A model generated the notes under the pieces. The model ran no database searches, was not told where the DNA came from, and saw only the letters and a list, made by a program, of their open reading frames with translations. A DNA stretch of 6,468 nucleotides from Acidimicrobiia bacterium (lineage in GTDB: Bacteria > Actinomycetota > Acidimicrobiia > Acidimicrobiales > JACDCH01). Made by a program: the position numbers and the translations under genes. Every line of letters starts with the position of its first letter. Position 1 is the stretch's first letter. Below are positions 5,134 to 6,468 of this stretch, piece by piece. The DNA lies in the NCBI GenBank assembly GCA_013694495.1, contig JACDCH010000264.1, forward strand, positions 1 through 6,468, given 5' to 3'.

Positions 5134-5858
5134 TCGTCGCCGAGGCCGCCGGCACCGGCGTAACCCTTGTCACCATCGACCGCCAGGAGCGGCGCAACGC
5201 CGTCGACCTCGATGCGGTCACCGCGCTCGGCGACCAGCTCGAGGCGGCTCTCGCCGCCGGGACGCGGGTGGTGGTGCTCAACGGCGCCGGCGGCCACTTC
5301 TGCGCCGGGGCCGACCTCGCCGGCGTCGAGCAGGACGTGTTCGTCGGCGCGCTGAACCGCACACTCGGCCTCCTGCGGGAGCCCGCGCTCGTGACGATGG
5401 CCGCCATCAGCGGCGCGTGCCTCGGCGCGGGCACGCAGTTCGCCGTGTGCTGCGACCTGCGCGTGGCCACGTCCGGGGCCAGCATCGGCGTGCCCGCGGC
5501 CAAGCTCGGCCTCGCGGTCGACCACGAGACGATCCGTCGCCTGGCCGCCTTCGCCGGCGAGGGCACGGCCCGGGCGATGCTCCTGGCGGCCGACGAGCTC
5601 GACGGCACGGCGGCCCACCGCACCGGCCTCGTGCAGCGCCTCGGCGACCTCGACGCTGCCCTCGCCTGGGCCGGTTCCATCGCCGAGCTGGCGCCCCTCA
5701 CCATCGCCGCCCACAAGCTCGGACTCGAGCGGGCCGGTGGGCGCGCTGACGACCCCGACGTCGACGCCGCCCGGCGCCGGGCCTGGTCGAGCGACGACCT
5801 CCAAGAGGGGCTGGCTGCCTTCCGCGAGCGCCGCCCGCCCCACTTCCGGGGGACGTGA
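5130..5858 (+). CDS. EchA6-like crotonase-family protein lacking both catalytic glutamates
   Basis: A 242-residue crotonase-fold protein. Oxyanion-hole segments are present: FCAGADL (57-63) and CLGAG (97-101). Taking the CD motif (108-109) as anchor, the two catalytic Glu positions of rat enoyl-CoA hydratase (144 and 164) are Q103 and A123, so ordinary enoyl-CoA hydration is unlikely. The sequence around it (CDLRVA, KLGLAVDHETIRRL, GTARAMLL, and a RRPPHFRG tail) resembles what I recall of Mycobacterium tuberculosis EchA6 (Rv0905), a non-hydratase crotonase reported to bind acyl-CoA and feed the FAS-II system. This assignment is from memory, and binding or shuttling of acyl-CoA is the inferred role. 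The GTG start at 5130 overlaps the biotin carrier stop by 4 bp, so the two are probably co-translated. A 16-bp palindrome covers its stop codon. Confidence 0.87.
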   Translation: MIVAEAAGTGVTLVTIDRQERRNAVDLDAVTALGDQLEAALAAGTRVVVLNGAGGHFCAGADLAGVEQDVFVGALNRTLGLLREPALVTMAAISGACLGAGTQFAVCCDLRVATSGASIGVPAAKLGLAVDHETIRRLAAFAGEGTARAMLLAADELDGTAAHRTGLVQRLGDLDAALAWAGSIAELAPLTIAAHKLGLERAGGRADDPDVDAARRRAWSSDDLQEGLAAFRERRPPHFRGT

Positions 5859-5869
5859 CACTCGTCACG
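5854..5869. terminator. Palindrome over the EchA6-like stop codon
   Basis: The arms cgtgac (5854-5859) and gtcacg (5864-5869) are a perfect 6-bp inverted repeat around actc, overlapping the TGA at 5856-5858. There is no T tract. It could be a U-less terminator of the kind proposed for high-GC actinobacteria or an operator for the CsbD-like genes; the sequence does not decide. Confidence 0.3.
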
Positions 5870-5880
5870 AACGGGTTGCG

Positions 5881-5906
5881 GAGGTGCTAACTCGGGCAAG
5901 CACCTC
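5881..5906. promoter_or_regulatory. Hairpin immediately upstream of the first CsbD-like gene
   Basis: The arms gaggtgct (5881-5888) and agcacctc (5899-5906) form a perfect 8-bp stem around a 10-nt loop, extendable by a G-T and a C-G pair to 5879 and 5908. The stem ends 2 nt before ATG 5909, and no Shine-Dalgarno sequence is present. It may terminate the upstream transcript or act as an operator or translational control element for the downstream gene. Confidence 0.4.
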
Positions 5907-5908
5907 TG

Positions 5909-6166
5909 ATGCGAATCGGAACCATCGACATCGACAAGCTCCGCGGCGTCACCGACAAGGCGATCGGCCTGGGCAAGGAACTGGTCGGCACGTTGCTCGA
6001 CAACGACCGGCTCGTGCAGGCCGGCGAGGCGCAGCAGGAGCGGGCCACCGAGCAGCTGAAGGCCCTGCGCAAGCAGATCGAGGCCCAGGCCCACGAGGCC
6101 GAGGCCGAGCTGCAGGAGCGCCGCCAGAAGGCCGCCCAGAAGGTCAAGGAAACCGCCAACAACTGA
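5909..6166 (+). CDS. CsbD-like small helical protein, paralogue of the next gene
   Basis: An 85-residue hydrophilic protein. The core ELVGTLLDNDRLVQAGEAQQ (24-43) carries the VG....DN..L...G.AQ pattern of CsbD-type stress proteins. Residues 44-80 are a continuous Glu/Ala/Lys/Gln-rich segment expected to be one long amphipathic helix or coiled coil. It aligns without gaps to the following CsbD gene from V26 onward, including the AHEA motif at 61-64, so the two appear to be duplicates with divergent N-termini. There is no signal peptide or membrane segment, so it is probably cytosolic. ATG 5909 is chosen as the only start before the core; it lacks a Shine-Dalgarno site and sits 2 nt after a hairpin. 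The molecular role of CsbD proteins is unknown; in Bacillus subtilis csbD is under general stress (sigma-B) control. Stress linkage here is by family only. Confidence 0.72.
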   Translation: MRIGTIDIDKLRGVTDKAIGLGKELVGTLLDNDRLVQAGEAQQERATEQLKALRKQIEAQAHEAEAELQERRQKAAQKVKETANN

Positions 6167-6178
6167 GCCAACAACTGA
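6155..6178 (+). repeat. 12-bp tandem duplication across the stop codon
   Basis: The unit gccaacaactga occurs twice in perfect tandem (6155-6166 and 6167-6178). The first copy encodes the last residues and TGA of the 85-residue protein, and the second repeats them in the same frame, giving a backup stop at 6176-6178. It looks like a recent slippage duplication. Confidence 0.9.
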
Positions 6179-6203
6179 GTCGCCGGCCGACGCCGCGACG
6201 ATC

Positions 6204-6209
6204 GGAGGA
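6204..6209 (+). promoter_or_regulatory. Strong ribosome binding site of the CsbD gene
   Basis: GGAGGA lies 5 nt before ATG 6215. It is the only strong Shine-Dalgarno sequence noticed before a gene in this window, suggesting high translation of the CsbD protein, and it fixes the start at 6215. Confidence 0.85.
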
Positions 6210-6214
6210 AGCAA

Positions 6215-6424
6215 ATGGGTGCGTTCGAAGAGGTGAAGGGCAAGGTCAAGACCGCCGTCGGTGACATCACCGACAACGAGGAGCTCGAGGCCGAGGGCCG
6301 GGCCCAGAAGGACAAGGGCGAGGCCGAGCGCGAGGCCACGCAGGCCAAGGTCGAGGCCAAGGCGCACGAGGCCAAGGCCGATGTGGCCGAGGCGAAGCAG
6401 GAAGCGGCCGAGCGGGCCAAGTAG
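6215..6424 (+). CDS. CsbD family stress-response protein
   Basis: A 69-residue protein with the standard CsbD signature: an N-terminal EVKGKVKTAVGDITDN (6-21) followed by LEAEGRAQKDKGEA (24-37). The remaining residues (38-69) are an Ala/Glu/Lys-rich tail with repeated EAKA-type steps, predicted to be one amphipathic helix and somewhat reminiscent of LEA proteins. Its length is close to the family norm of about 60-70 residues. CsbD proteins are small, soluble and induced by general stress in several bacteria; their mechanism is not known. The gene follows its 85-residue paralogue after 48 bp and has the strong GGAGGA ribosome binding site, so it is probably the better expressed of the pair. 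It ends at TAG 6422-6424, and a small hairpin lies just downstream. Confidence 0.9.
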   Translation: MGAFEEVKGKVKTAVGDITDNEELEAEGRAQKDKGEAEREATQAKVEAKAHEAKADVAEAKQEAAERAK

Positions 6425-6434
6425 GGGTCCCCGC

Positions 6435-6461
6435 CCGCTGACCGAGCGGACGGCAGCCGCT
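6435..6461 (+). terminator. Alternative short hairpins after the CsbD gene
   Basis: ccgct (6435-6439) can pair with agcgg (6445-6449), or agcgg can pair with the next ccgct (6457-6461). The stems are only 5 bp and there is no T tract before the window ends, so a terminator is possible but weakly supported. Confidence 0.2.
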
Positions 6462-6468
6462 CCCGCAC

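Noticed and set aside
5114..6367. 417-codon minus-strand open frame spanning the EchA6-like and CsbD-like genes
   Set aside because: The Leu/Gly-rich low-complexity part is simply the reverse complement of Glu/Ala/Lys helices on the plus strand.

Overview
The window reads as a chromosomal segment from a very GC-rich actinobacterium. This is inferred from the almost uniform G/C third codon positions, the frequent GTG starts and poor Shine-Dalgarno sites, a 70-residue biotin carrier that looks like mycobacterial TB7.3, and a small crotonase that looks like mycobacterial EchA6. A lineage such as Acidimicrobiia or Thermoleophilia seems plausible, but the sequence alone does not settle it. There is no rRNA, tRNA, CRISPR array, transposase or phage gene.

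Layout. Positions 1-123 hold no recognisable gene. A small two-helix membrane protein lies on the minus strand (124-384), divergent from a plus-strand operon (425-3753). That operon encodes a dihydropteroate synthase-family protein, a crotonase (enoyl-CoA hydratase/isomerase superfamily) and a PccB-type acyl-CoA carboxylase carboxyltransferase. A 202-bp convergent gap with a three-copy 12-bp tandem repeat separates the operon from a minus-strand short-chain dehydrogenase/reductase (3956-4765). A second plus-strand unit follows a highly structured, lower-GC leader (about 4766-4920). It consists of a stand-alone biotinyl carrier protein overlapped by 4 bp (GTGA) with a crotonase that lacks both catalytic glutamates. 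The window ends with two tandem, related CsbD-like small helical proteins, probably stress-related.

How the genes fit together. The core theme is acyl-CoA chemistry: two crotonases, a biotin-dependent carboxyltransferase, a biotin carrier and an SDR. No biotin carboxylase or biotin ligase is present, so the carboxylase parts must work with subunits encoded elsewhere. The folate-type gene at the head of the operon is an odd partner. It keeps the pterin-pocket residues but lacks the usual STRPG loop.

Nothing here is clearly a new defence or mobile system. The most interesting signals are the leader of the biotin carrier gene (two abutting hairpins, one burying the start codon, plus a short ORF ending in an ATGA overlap with it), the pairing of that carrier with a probably non-hydratase crotonase, the altered DHPS loop, and the unusual Phe at the acyl-specificity position of the carboxyltransferase.
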